In this document: piece after piece, positions 1-6,173 of the stretch
Layout: every line of letters starts with the position of its first letter
Numbering within the stretch: the stretch's first letter is position 1
Assembly: GCA_031273645.1 (NCBI GenBank)
Contig: JAISRM010000287.1
Location: 1 to 6,549 of the forward strand
Source of the DNA: Endomicrobium sp.
Lineage (GTDB): Bacteria > Elusimicrobiota > Endomicrobiia > Endomicrobiales > Endomicrobiaceae
Reading direction: 5' to 3'
Length of the DNA stretch: 6,549 bases
Translations under genes and position numbers: made by a program
The notes under the pieces: generated by a model
The model's database searches: none
Told to the model about the DNA's origin: nothing
Seen by the model: the letters and a program-made list of their open reading frames with translations, nothing else

Positions 1-1923
1 GCAAAAGAAGCGATAGAAGCTATAGAGAATGCGTTAAAAACGCTTGAAAATGTTGAGTTTACAGAAACGTTAATAGACGACGCGCAGCCGCTGCCGACAA
101 TGGATTATAATTATTTAAAGAAAAAGATTTTACAACAAGCCAAAGAAAACCTTGAAAACGATAATGCAAAGCCGTATATGTTCAGGCAGATTGTAAGCGG
201 ATTAACGGCGCATTTGCCGCTTGAGGACAGAGGTCGTTTTATCCGGCAGCTGCTTGCTATAAACGATTACAAAAGCCTTGTTGCAAATATAGACAAAGTT
301 TTAGCGCAAGTAAAAGAAACAGAAGAAAGAAATTACATAATGAAAACGTCTGCGGCCGTTGACAGACTTTTAAAAATGAAAATTTACACAAAAAGCGGCA
401 ATACCAAAAAAGCTAAATACGGCGTTGATATTCAAAAGCTTTTGCAGGAAGCGCAAAATATCTGGAAAATGAGCAAAGCGCAAGCAAGAGAACTTTACGA
501 AAAAACAATGCAGTCTATGAGAGACGAAAACGGCAATATTCAATATAATTTCAGCGCGGCGGATAAATTTAAAAATACCGTTTTGCAAATAAAAGCTTTT
601 GGACTTTCGCAGCAAAACCCGAAAACCATAAAATCGCTTTACGACGATTTGCGTGAACTAATGACGGACGGCAGAGCTAAACGGGAAAACTCTTTAGCAA
701 GCAAAATTGACCGGCGGGAACAAGCGGTTGCAGAGCTTCAAGCGCTGCTGCATAAACGCATTGAGGAAGACAAGCCGTTAACGAAAGCAGAGCAGGCTTA
801 TTTATTTACAACGGCAAATTGGGAAGACGCGCTAAATACCGTTTTTAACGCAAAGATAAAAGAAGTATATTCTTTGCTTCTTAGCGAAAGCAATAAAGAC
901 ACGCAAAATTGGAAAGACACTGACAAGCTTAAAAAACGGTTTATGGAAATTTATGGAATAAAATCCGAAAGTAAAATAAATGACGAATTAGCAGAACTAA
1001 GACGCACAAAATATAAGCTGCGCGACAGAGGCGCAGACGCGGCGGTTGCCGGGGGGTTTGTTCAAAGAACGATAGAAAAGATTAAAAGCTTATTGCCAAA
1101 AAACGAATATTATAAAAACCCTGACAAAGATGTTGTTTTGCCTGATTTAAATGCAGAGGACTTAGAGCTTTTAGGTAAAAAAAATAAAAAAGTTTTGCTT
1201 AAAAAAAATATTGTTGAGAAAGAAAAAGCTAATCATAAAGAGTTAGCTATTGACGACTATAACGATATAATTTCAAACGCTTTATACAATGCCGACGAAA
1301 TAATACGGGATAAACCGAAAGACAAACCTAATTATTATTTATTTGTAAAAAAAGATGTAATAAACGGAAAAAATGTTTCAATCGTTATAGAACTTGCAGA
1401 AAATAAAGAAAATTATGAAGTTGTCGGCTGGCAGATACTTGGAAACGATACTTTAGATAAAAAAATAAAAAGAGCTAACCGCGAGGGTGGGCAAGTCCTC
1501 ATAACCAAGAGAAATAATTCTCAAGGGGCAGCCGCCCTTTCTGCTCTTGCGGTTAGCAATAATAATATACCTCAAAGCTCTGCAAAAGTCAATATAACAA
1601 AAGAAATAGACGCAGCGCAGATAATGACTATTTATAATTGGTACAAAGATCCGCAGCTTAGAGAACGTTTAATTGAGCAGTACGGGCAATATCAATTAGA
1701 CGATATGTTTAAGCTGCTTGACGCTAAAGACAGAAAGTTTGCCGACGCTTTACAAGAAATTCAAAAAGGTTTTAGAGATAAAATAGCAGAAGTATTTTTT
1801 AATGAAACCGGCTTAGAATTTGCAAATAACCCTAATTATTTCCAAAGCGTTACAATGCGCGTAACGGGCGAAATGTTTCAATCCGCTAAAAAGCGCGTCT
1901 GGGGTGATTATAATAGAACGTAA
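1..1923 (+). CDS. Large phage virion-type (polyvalent) protein with nuclease-like insert, internal fragment
   Basis: The frame is open from base 1, so the ATG at 100 is probably internal and the gene begins outside the window. Native sequence ends at 1874; the last codons to the TAA at 1921 come from a 37-bp repeat (FQSAKKRVWGDY) and the next fragment. Counting from the ATG, residues 1-330 are Lys/Glu-rich and helical. About residues 345-470 (from VLPDLNAEDL through NHKELAIDDYNDI to GGQVLITKR) resemble the phage Barnase-EndoU-ColicinE5-RelE-like (PBECR) nuclease domains found in MuF and large polyvalent phage proteins. About 505-590 (IYNWYKDP, then NPNYFQSVTMRV) resembles the segment of such proteins that usually reads NYFPSVT. 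These are large proteins thought to be packaged in or injected with the virion. The family calls are from memory of motifs; catalytic residues were not verified. The C-terminus is lost at the repeat. Confidence 0.6.
   Translation, partial: AKEAIEAIENALKTLENVEFTETLIDDAQPLPTMDYNYLKKKILQQAKENLENDNAKPYMFRQIVSGLTAHLPLEDRGRFIRQLLAINDYKSLVANIDKVLAQVKETEERNYIMKTSAAVDRLLKMKIYTKSGNTKKAKYGVDIQKLLQEAQNIWKMSKAQARELYEKTMQSMRDENGNIQYNFSAADKFKNTVLQIKAFGLSQQNPKTIKSLYDDLRELMTDGRAKRENSLASKIDRREQAVAELQALLHKRIEEDKPLTKAEQAYLFTTANWEDALNTVFNAKIKEVYSLLLSESNKDTQNWKDTDKLKKRFMEIYGIKSESKINDELAELRRTKYKLRDRGADAAVAGGFVQRTIEKIKSLLPKNEYYKNPDKDVVLPDLNAEDLELLGKKNKKVLLKKNIVEKEKANHKELAIDDYNDIISNALYNADEIIRDKPKDKPNYYLFVKKDVINGKNVSIVIELAENKENYEVVGWQILGNDTLDKKIKRANREGGQVLITKRNNSQGAAALSALAVSNNNIPQSSAKVNITKEIDAAQIMTIYNWYKDPQLRERLIEQYGQYQLDDMFKLLDAKDRKFADALQEIQKGFRDKIAEVFFNETGLEFANNPNYFQSVTMRVTGEMFQSAKKRVWGDYNRT
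1875..1911 (-). repeat. CRISPR-type direct repeat, copy 1
   Basis: 37 bp, identical to the other seven copies. On the plus strand it starts GTTTCAATCC, contains CGCTAAAAAGCG (a 4-bp stem with an AAAA loop) and ends GGGGTGATTAT. Flanking bases differ at every copy, which fixes the unit at exactly 37 bp. The minus-strand reading ends ATTGAAAC, the classical crRNA 5' handle, so transcription from the minus strand is inferred. This copy cuts the large phage protein gene; the sequence to its right belongs to another gene. Confidence 0.9.
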
Positions 1924-2143
1924 GGGGTTATTATCGTCGCAGGGGTTACTTGTAACGCTTTGGGCTGCGCCGTTTGTGGCTAATCAATGTTATTTTATTA
2001 TTGATGGACATATAACTGTTTTTGAGCGGCCGGACGGCAGTTACAGTATGAAAAATCATACGGGTGATCAAACTATTAGCGACGACGAAAGGCAAAACAT
2101 AATAAAGGAACTGCAAAATTATAAAAGAGGAATTGAGAAATGA
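1904..2143 (+). CDS. Small phage protein, 5'-truncated by the repeat
   Basis: Native sequence begins at 1912. The apparent GTG start at 1904 lies inside the repeat and is accidental; no convincing internal start precedes the conserved-looking part, so the true N-terminus is missing. What remains is about 77 codons: a hydrophobic stretch (LLVTLWAAPFVA), then CYFIIDGHITVFERPDGSYSM and a charged C-terminus. The stop overlaps the next start as ATGA at 2140-2143, showing translational coupling with the following gene in one phage operon. I do not recognise the family. Joining the upstream gene to this one by removing the repeat happens to keep the frame, but the protein character changes completely, so I regard that as chance. 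Confidence 0.6.
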   Translation: MIIIERKGLLSSQGLLVTLWAAPFVANQCYFIIDGHITVFERPDGSYSMKNHTGDQTISDDERQNIIKELQNYKRGIEK

Positions 2144-2403
2144 AAAATAAAATAATTGACTTGCATAATCATTTATTTTGTGAACTTGAGCGATTATCCG
2201 ACGAATCTTTAAAAGGTGAAGAATTGAACGAAGAGATCAAACGCGCCGGCGCAGTGGCGGACGTTGCGTCTAAAATTATTGCAACGGGGGAGTTAGTTTT
2301 GAAGGCGCACGCATTACAGGATAAGGCAATAGGTGTGACGGACATACCAAAACTATTAATGGATATGGGCGATGATGAAACGAAATATAAAAAGAATAAA
2401 TGA
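2140..2403 (+). CDS. Conserved-type small phage protein upstream of HNH endonuclease
   Basis: This is the first complete gene in the window: 87 codons, ATG start preceded by AGAGG at 2126-2130 with good spacing. The protein opens MKNKIIDLHNHLFCELERL and continues with an acidic, helical segment (SDESLKGEELNEEIKRA) and an Ala/Val-rich helix. Small proteins of this pattern (DLHNHLFxQLERL, then GEELxEEIxRAxAV) are, from general knowledge, common just before HNH endonuclease genes in phage genomes, and that is its position here. Function is unknown. It overlaps the previous gene by 4 bp and the next by about 32 bp, so all three are likely co-transcribed. Confidence 0.75.
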   Translation: MKNKIIDLHNHLFCELERLSDESLKGEELNEEIKRAGAVADVASKIIATGELVLKAHALQDKAIGVTDIPKLLMDMGDDETKYKKNK

Positions 2404-2953
2404 TAAACATATCGAGTTCCTGAGAAGCAATATCAAAGGCGTTAAAAGGTCGGATTTACACGCCGTTTTTAATCGGGAATTCGGTTTCAATTATTCGTTT
2501 CATTGTTTTAACAACATTCTGAAGAAAAACAAATTAACAAACGGGTTAAATTTTCAGTTCAAAAAAAATCATCCCCCGCACAATAAGGGAAAAAAACTAT
2601 GGTATCGAGATAAAATAGAACATACATTTTTCAAAAAAGGATATATTTCATACATAAGACCGAAGGGATCAGAACGAATTGATACAGCCGGATATACGCT
2701 TGTTAAAACGGATGATAAAAAAAAGTGGCGGGCTAAGCATGCTGTAATTTGGGAAGAACAAAACAAAAAAAAGATTCCGAAAGGATATGCTGTGATATTC
2801 GCAGACGGCAACAAAAAGAATTTTTTAAACGATAATCTGATATTAGTTAAGCGCGGCGAATTAGCAATAATGAATCATTTTAATTTGATAAAAACAGCCG
2901 CGCCGCTGTTTCAATCCGCTAAAAAGCGCGTCTGGGGTGATTATTTTTTTTAA
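2372..2953 (+). CDS. Phage HNH endonuclease, C-terminus cut by the repeat
   Basis: Only 2372-2907 is native (about 178 residues); codons after that translate the repeat and a T-rich junction to an accidental stop. The N-terminal 55 residues look like a helix-turn-helix region of the type that precedes these nucleases (IEFLRSNIKG...DLHAVFNREFGFN). A linker with PHNKGKK (residues 69-75) and KGSERID (98-104) follows, then the HNH core with H123 in WRAKHAVIWEEQ, DGN at 145-147 and NDNL at 153-156. Members of this family normally continue 20-30 residues past NLI; here the gene is interrupted soon after NLIKT. The role is likely a homing or packaging-associated nicking endonuclease acting on phage DNA. 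The start may be the ATG at 2372 or the adjacent one at 2375; both overlap the upstream gene. Confidence 0.85.
   Translation: MMKRNIKRINDKHIEFLRSNIKGVKRSDLHAVFNREFGFNYSFHCFNNILKKNKLTNGLNFQFKKNHPPHNKGKKLWYRDKIEHTFFKKGYISYIRPKGSERIDTAGYTLVKTDDKKKWRAKHAVIWEEQNKKKIPKGYAVIFADGNKKNFLNDNLILVKRGELAIMNHFNLIKTAAPLFQSAKKRVWGDYFF
2908..2944 (-). repeat. CRISPR-type direct repeat, copy 2
   Basis: Identical 37-bp unit in the same orientation as copy 1. It interrupts the HNH endonuclease gene, and the bases to its right are an A/T-rich intergenic stretch followed by the 3' end of a gene on the opposite strand, so this is a junction between unrelated sequences and not a simple insertion. Confidence 0.9.
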
Positions 2954-2965
2954 TTTTTTTGTCTG

Positions 2966-3365
2966 CTAAATTATCCATCTTCTTGCAAAGTCGTATGAAG
3001 CGCTGTTTGGATATTTATTTAACAAAGCTTGTTTATGTTCGCCTTTGATCGTTACTCCGTTAATATAGGCGGGCGAATCGCTATGACAAGAAAACGATCT
3101 TTCTATGTAAAGCGGCAAATCGGTAAATTCGCTTCCGTCGCAGGCGGCAAAATCAATTTCTGTAAGATTATAACAAGCCTGCATGCATATCTCATTGACG
3201 GCAAAAATATTATTATTTTTAGGATTAGGTCCGGGAAATCTGACAGGCTGCGCAAAGGCATAGCAGTTAAACATGAAATTTGCGCCTATAGACTGCACGG
3301 TGTCAGGTATTGCAAGCGCAGAATTAAAATTTATACTCTGGGTGAGAAAATAACCGCCTATTTCA
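2966..3365 (-). CDS. BspA-like leucine-rich repeat protein, 3' end only
   Basis: The minus-strand frame is open from the repeat edge at 3365 down to a TAG at 2966-2968, about 132 codons. Any start within it, such as the GTG at 3298, is probably internal. The peptide has BspA/LRR_5 features: ALAIPDTVQSIGANFMFNCY (matching the pattern lxIPdsVxsIGxxxFxxCxxL), then FAVNEICMQACYNLTEIDF, a second unit of the same type. The C-terminal part (AYINGVTIKGEHKQALLNKYPNSASYDFARRW) has the form of the usual end of such a repeat array. BspA-like proteins are surface or adhesion proteins of gut and oral bacteria and also occur in phage receptor-binding proteins; which applies here cannot be told from this fragment. 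The 5' part is lost at repeat copy 3. Confidence 0.7.
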
Positions 3366-3402
3366 GTTTCAATCCGCTAAAAAGCGCGTCTGGGGTGATT
3401 AT
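3366..3402 (-). repeat. CRISPR-type direct repeat, copy 3
   Basis: Identical 37-bp unit. The left flank is a minus-strand leucine-rich-repeat gene and the right flank is plus-strand coding sequence, so the two sides cannot belong to one gene. Confidence 0.9.
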
Positions 3403-3550
3403 GTGTTTCTTGCATTCCAAGATGTGCGAAGCTATTCGTACGACTCTTGTAAGCAAAATAATAATAAAAGCGATACAAAGGATTGTGATAGAGTCTTGCG
3501 ACGAAAGAGAAAATGAGGACAATCAGCGTGAAATTAGAAACAGAGAATGA
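3403..3550 (+). CDS. 3' end of an unidentified phage gene
   Basis: A plus-strand frame is open from the repeat edge to a TGA at 3548-3550, about 48 codons. It begins CFLHSKMCEAIRTTLV and ends in a very charged tail (DERENEDNQREIRNRE). It overlaps the start of the next gene by 23-38 bp, a spacing typical of packed phage operons, which is why I keep it as a probable gene remnant. The frame runs on to the left through the repeat, but that part lies antisense to the leucine-rich-repeat gene and is spurious. No family recognised. Confidence 0.35.
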
Positions 3551-3906
3551 TATTGCCTGCAGAGATTGCGCGCATTGCAGAAACGGCTTTGTCGGAAATT
3601 GTTACGTTTGCAATGCGCGCATGCGCATTATTAAGCTAAATAGAGAAGCCTGCGATTGTTTTGAAATAGAAGAGAATGGCAATGAGATCGAATGCAGATA
3701 TTTAGAGACCGGCGACAAATTACAATTTGACGACGAGAGCGCCGGCGTGCATACAGTGACAGCTGTTTATGGCAAATTTGCTCTGTGTTGTAAAAATAAA
3801 AAAAAAGAAAAAATATACAGCATATTAGATTTAGCCGCAAAACTGAAATATTATAACGTATTTTGTTTTATGGGACAGCCTGACGGCTTTGATTATTGTA
3901 TTACGC
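3513..3906 (+). CDS. Cys-rich zinc-ribbon-like small phage protein, 3'-truncated
   Basis: About 131 native codons ending at the repeat edge. The open frame runs on to a TGA at 4038-4040, but only through two repeats, the 36-bp spacer and the next fragment. Seven cysteines crowd the N-terminus: C16, C19, C22, C30, C33, C47, C49 (CRDCAHC, CYVCNAR, ACDCFE). This spacing suggests one or two structural zinc sites, and the NREACDCFE ending is a pattern I associate with small Zn-binding phage proteins. The rest is acidic with a beta-type segment (GVHTVTAVYGKFALCCKNKKK). Either the ATG at 3513 or the GTG at 3528, which has GAGG at 3515-3518, could be the start. Function is unknown; the gene sits in a plus-strand phage cluster. 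Confidence 0.6.
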
Positions 3907-3943
3907 GTTTCAATCCGCTAAAAAGCGCGTCTGGGGTGATTAT
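3907..3943 (-). repeat. CRISPR-type direct repeat, copy 4
   Basis: Identical 37-bp unit forming the left border of the genuine spacer. It truncates the Cys-rich protein gene on its left. Confidence 0.9.
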
Positions 3944-3979
3944 GACGGAAAAAATATCAAGGGCGAAGTGCAGCAGGCT

Positions 3980-4016
3980 GTTTCAATCCGCTAAAAAGCG
4001 CGTCTGGGGTGATTAT
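3980..4016 (-). repeat. CRISPR-type direct repeat, copy 5
   Basis: Identical 37-bp unit forming the right border of the genuine spacer. Phage coding sequence starts directly after it. Confidence 0.9.
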
Positions 4017-4040
4017 TTGCGCGGCGCATTGCAAAGATGA
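4017..4040 (+). pseudogene. Last codons of an upstream phage gene (LRGALQR-stop)
   Basis: Immediately after repeat copy 5 there are seven sense codons (LRGALQR) and a TGA that overlaps the next ATG as ATGA at 4037-4040. This ATGA coupling is normal in phage operons, and it indicates the fragment begins a few codons before the end of a gene whose body is missing. The open frame running in from the left through the repeats is accidental. Confidence 0.45.
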
Positions 4041-4322
4041 ATTTTAAAATAACAAGTTCTTCGGCATGGCAAATCCAAAAGCTCAGGGAAACAAATGCTC
4101 TTTACGCTTCTTTAAGAAAAAATATTAAGACCGCTTTAAAGAACGGTTCTTATGAAGTTTCAATGGCTTTCAACGAAGCTGTTACAATAAGCAATGCGCT
4201 TGATAATAAGATATTTAAGGTTAAAGGTTCTTTGGGTGTCAAAGCGTTCAAGGCTGTTATTGAGGCAGGATATGCGAAAACAATGGGGACGCTGACAAAT
4301 ATGAGCAATACCGCCGGAAGCG
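4037..4322 (+). CDS. Unidentified phage protein, N-terminal 95 residues only
   Basis: Starts at the ATG at 4037, coupled by ATGA to the remnant upstream, and is native up to 4322, where repeat copy 6 cuts it. The frame continues through the repeat to an accidental stop at 4384 (ending FNPLKSASGVI and a few more). The peptide MNFKITSSSAWQIQKLRETN continues as a basic, helical protein (ALYASLRKNIKTALKNG) followed by AFNEAVTISNALDNKIFKVKG. It is soluble-looking, with no transmembrane segment or signal peptide. No family recognised; a small virion-assembly or DNA-associated role is possible but unsupported. Confidence 0.55.
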
Positions 4323-4359
4323 GTTTCAATCCGCTAAAAAGCGCGTCTGGGGTGATTAT
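4323..4359 (-). repeat. CRISPR-type direct repeat, copy 6
   Basis: Identical 37-bp unit. It separates a truncated plus-strand gene on the left from the 3' region of a minus-strand gene on the right. Confidence 0.9.
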
Positions 4360-5062
4360 AATAATTAATCGTCTTTTCCGTTAATCTTTCTTTGTACTTC
4401 TTCTGAAAATCGTTTGTTTCTATCCCTTTTTCACCTTTTAATAATTCTTCGTGTTTTTTGTCTTTTTTAAGATTTGCAACGGCAAGTTCAAGTAAATCCC
4501 AATGCTCTGCTGAAGTCTCATTTTTCTTTACCTGCGCAAAGCCTAAAAACTCCGCAGCCTTGCCTTTCATTTTATCGGTCTGTAATGCGTCAATGTTTTC
4601 CTGCGCTGAGAAGAATTTGCTAATGATCGACGCTCTTAATTCGTTTGCTTTTTCAATGCTGTTTGCGTACGTTCTGCCCTTTGCAAGCTCGATGATATTT
4701 TTTGTTTCCTCGCCCAAAATATCAATATTTTCAGCCGCAAACTTTTCTACGGAAAAATTAAATTCAACGGCTCTTTCTATTTTCTTATTCTCTGCGTCAA
4801 TCTTTTCTTTCTGCTTTCTGTTTTCCTCTTCCTGTTCTTCAAGCGTCTTTGTTTGAGGATTCGGCGGATTCGGCGCGGGCGGGTTAGTTTTTAGCTTCTC
4901 TTCAAGCTCTTTAACTTTTGCCGCCGAAAGTTCCGCTTCCTTTTTTATTTTGTCCAATTCCGCCTGTTCTTCAGGCGTGTAATGGCAAAATATTCCCAAT
5001 CTCATTTGCGGGAATAAAATGTTTCCCGCTCTTTCTCTTTCTAACTTCTGTCTAAAATTCAT
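4360..5062 (-). CDS. Scaffold-like phage head-assembly protein, C-terminus cut
   Basis: The start at 5062 is secure: ATG with a strong AAAGGAGC ribosome site seven bases upstream. About 234 native codons run to the repeat edge at 4360; the frame continues into the repeat to an accidental stop at 4334. The protein is very rich in Glu, Lys and Ala. Residues 29-58 form a predicted coiled coil (TPEEQAELDKIKKEAE...), 60-70 are a Pro/Asn linker (NPPAPNPPNPQ), 73-98 are a second charged helix, and the remainder is helical with FFSAQENIDALQTDK and KAAEFLGFA near the C-terminus. This two-coil, Pro-hinge layout resembles phage scaffolding proteins of the gp20 type, which shape the procapsid and then leave it. 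Assignment is by architecture only; a tail-assembly chaperone or other structural protein cannot be excluded. Confidence 0.5.
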
Positions 5063-5068
5063 TTTTTT

Positions 5069-5076
5069 GCTCCTTT
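5069..5076 (-). promoter_or_regulatory. Strong ribosome binding site for the scaffold-like gene
   Basis: The minus strand reads AAAGGAGC followed by a short A-run and the ATG at 5062. It fixes the start of this gene and is one of the clearest Shine-Dalgarno sites in the window. Confidence 0.75.
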
Positions 5077-5087
5077 CTTTTCAACTA

Positions 5088-5116
5088 TTGATTTTACTCT
5101 TTCCTCTTGTTATACT
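5088..5116 (+). promoter_or_regulatory. Sigma70-type promoter for the 64-codon gene
   Basis: TTGATT at 5088-5093 and TATACT at 5111-5116 are separated by exactly 17 bp, the ideal spacing. Transcription would start near 5123 and give a leader of about 47 bases before the ATG at 5170. On the opposite strand TATAAC (5114-5109) overlaps this -10 box and could serve the divergent scaffold-like gene, but its -35 match is poor. Confidence 0.5.
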
Positions 5117-5169
5117 ATTTAAGCTTTCATACACGACAAACTATTTAAAAGCTGCAAAAGGGGATTTTT

Positions 5170-5364
5170 ATGTTTATGCCGCCGATATACGAAATATCCG
5201 AATACTTAGAATTTGGTTTTAAACCACTTGAAATTAGAAGCTGGAAATTAAAACCTAATGCGCCAAAAGATATTCAAGACAAATTTCAAAAAGCCAAACA
5301 AATTACAAAAGAATATTTAAATCATATCCCCTTTTCCAAAAAAGGACGTATTGAAATTTGGTAA
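5170..5364 (+). CDS. Small 64-residue protein of unknown function, own promoter
   Basis: ATG at 5170 preceded by AAAAGGGGA (5156-5164), stop TAA at 5362-5364. The protein is basic and polar, opening MFMPPIYEISEYLEFGF and ending FSKKGRIEIW, with a central helical Lys/Gln segment; there is no signal peptide or membrane span. It is encoded against the direction of the genes on both sides, has its own promoter, and its stop directly abuts the stop of the convergent metallopeptidase gene (TAA at 5367-5365) with no base between. An independently transcribed small gene placed among virion genes is the pattern of a phage moron, for example a host-modifying, superinfection-exclusion or immunity protein. 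That is inference from position; the sequence itself is unrecognised. Confidence 0.6.
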   Translation: MFMPPIYEISEYLEFGFKPLEIRSWKLKPNAPKDIQDKFQKAKQITKEYLNHIPFSKKGRIEIW

Positions 5365-5991
5365 TTATTTTTTTATTTGAAAAAGCTTCTGTTCATATTC
5401 GCTTAAAGTTTTTTGCCATTCTTGTAAAATAGCTTTTGCCAATGGACGCGCATTAATGCCAAATCTACTGTATTCTGCAAACGCTTCGGCAATTGTTTCA
5501 GCTGAGTTTTTAGTAGCATATTCGGATAATCCGCTTTTAATTAACATCGCTTTTTCTTCGTTAGAAAATCCTTTTCCTTCCTTTCTGCCGTAAAGTTCCA
5601 TTAAAGCTTTATCAACAATTTTGTTTAATTTGCCAATCTCGATTAAATAATCTAATTTGTTTTTTATTTTAGACATAGATACTGCATGTCCTATCTCATG
5701 CGAAAAAACATCGTCAGCCGTTGTTCCTCTTGGAAACCATCCTCTTGCTACATCAATTTTATATAAACGTATAAATTCTTCTGTGTTTTTTTGCATACTT
5801 ATAGTCTTTGAAATAGCTTCAAAATATGCTCCATTTTTGGGTCTGTCAACATCAAAGCCTCTCACATATTCGGATAAAATTATTTTACTGTTGTTTACTT
5901 TTGAATTATTAAGCAATTTATTAAATGTCGTCGTAGTTGATTGCACAGATTTATAAAATAACTCAAATTCTTTGCTCCCCATTGCTTTTTC
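5365..5991 (-). CDS. Phage HExxH zinc metallopeptidase domain, 3' part of a larger gene
   Basis: The frame is open from the repeat edge at 5991 (EKAMGSKEF...) to the TAA at 5365-5367. The ATG at 5982 has no ribosome site and is probably internal, so the N-terminal part of a larger protein is missing. Numbered from that Met, HEIGH lies at 95-99 (H95 and H99 as zinc ligands, E96 catalytic), preceded by GTTADDVFS. NSAETIAEAFAEY (159-171) supplies the likely third ligand, E162 or E166, in the way seen in gluzincin-like domains with a downstream ExxxEAFAE helix. Such domains occur in phage MuF-type and other large virion proteins, where they may process virion or host proteins. All expected catalytic residues are present, so the fragment itself looks undecayed. 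Confidence 0.7.
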   Translation of the reverse strand, partial: EKAMGSKEFELFYKSVQSTTTTFNKLLNNSKVNNSKIILSEYVRGFDVDRPKNGAYFEAISKTISMQKNTEEFIRLYKIDVARGWFPRGTTADDVFSHEIGHAVSMSKIKNKLDYLIEIGKLNKIVDKALMELYGRKEGKGFSNEEKAMLIKSGLSEYATKNSAETIAEAFAEYSRFGINARPLAKAILQEWQKTLSEYEQKLFQIKK

Positions 5992-6028
5992 GTTTCAATC
6001 CGCTAAAAAGCGCGTCTGGGGTGATTAT
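5992..6028 (-). repeat. CRISPR-type direct repeat, copy 7
   Basis: Identical 37-bp unit. It cuts the upstream (N-terminal) side of the metallopeptidase gene; the sequence to the right is a non-coding leader region on the plus strand. Confidence 0.9.
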
Positions 6029-6041
6029 GAAAGTTACAGCG

Positions 6042-6173
6042 GATTTATGTTGTAGGGCAGAGCAGCCCAAAACGGCATAAATCGAAAACCGCTCAGCGCA
6101 GTAACGCTAAGCGGCTCTCACAGAAGTAAATCAGTAAACCCAAGAGGGCTAAAGAAATTATAGCTCTCTTGGG
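6042..6173 (+). ncRNA. Hairpin-rich structured leader or small RNA
   Basis: Three strong hairpins follow each other. First, GATTTATG (6042-6049) pairs with CATAAATC (6076-6083) and encloses GGGC/GCCC (6055-6058, 6065-6068). Second, CCGCT-C-AGCG pairs with CGCT-A-AGCGG across 6089-6114 around a CAGTAA loop. Third, a 12-bp stem with one G-U pair, 6139-6150 with 6162-6173 (CCCAAGAGGGCT / AGCTCTCTTGGG). The first inner loop AGAGC (6059-6063) is complementary to GCTCT at 6114-6118, allowing a pseudoknot. No U-run follows the third hairpin (it is followed by A residues), so it is not a plain plus-strand terminator. It ends 24 bases before a small gene and could control it. It matches no RNA class that I recognise. 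Confidence 0.4.

Larger units (their letters stand above)
3907..4016 (-). CRISPR. Minimal CRISPR unit: repeat - 36-bp spacer - repeat
   Basis: Two identical 37-bp repeats (3907-3943 and 3980-4016) enclose 36 bp at 3944-3979, the only normally spaced pair in the window and the best proof that the dispersed repeat is a CRISPR repeat. The minus-strand reading of the repeat ends GGATTGAAAC, so the crRNA would be transcribed right to left. The spacer is fully open on the plus strand as DGKNIKGEVQQA, which suggests it was taken from a phage coding sequence, and it matches no other part of this window by eye. No leader and no cas genes are present, so the subtype cannot be assigned; a 37-nt repeat with an ATTGAAAC end fits type I or III. 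Confidence 0.85.

Noticed and set aside
3029..3365. Plus-strand open frame antisense to the leucine-rich-repeat gene
   Set aside because: The minus strand gives recognisable BspA-type repeats, while the plus frame has no family resemblance; only the part after 3403 may be real.
4458..4856. Plus-strand open frame of 132 codons rich in Ser, Phe and Ala
   Set aside because: It is the complement of the Glu/Lys-rich scaffold-like gene, whose start has a strong ribosome site; the hydrophobic composition is a by-product.
6029..6080. Short frame KVTADLCCRAEQPKTA-stop after repeat 7 as the tail of a gene
   Set aside because: Only 17 codons, with its ATG formed by the repeat junction, and it overlaps the first hairpin. 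A real gene tail is possible but cannot be supported.
6139..6173. The 12-bp hairpin as a rho-independent terminator
   Set aside because: On the plus strand it is followed by G and A residues, and on the minus strand by a mixed sequence with no long U-run, so it lacks the terminator signature in both directions.
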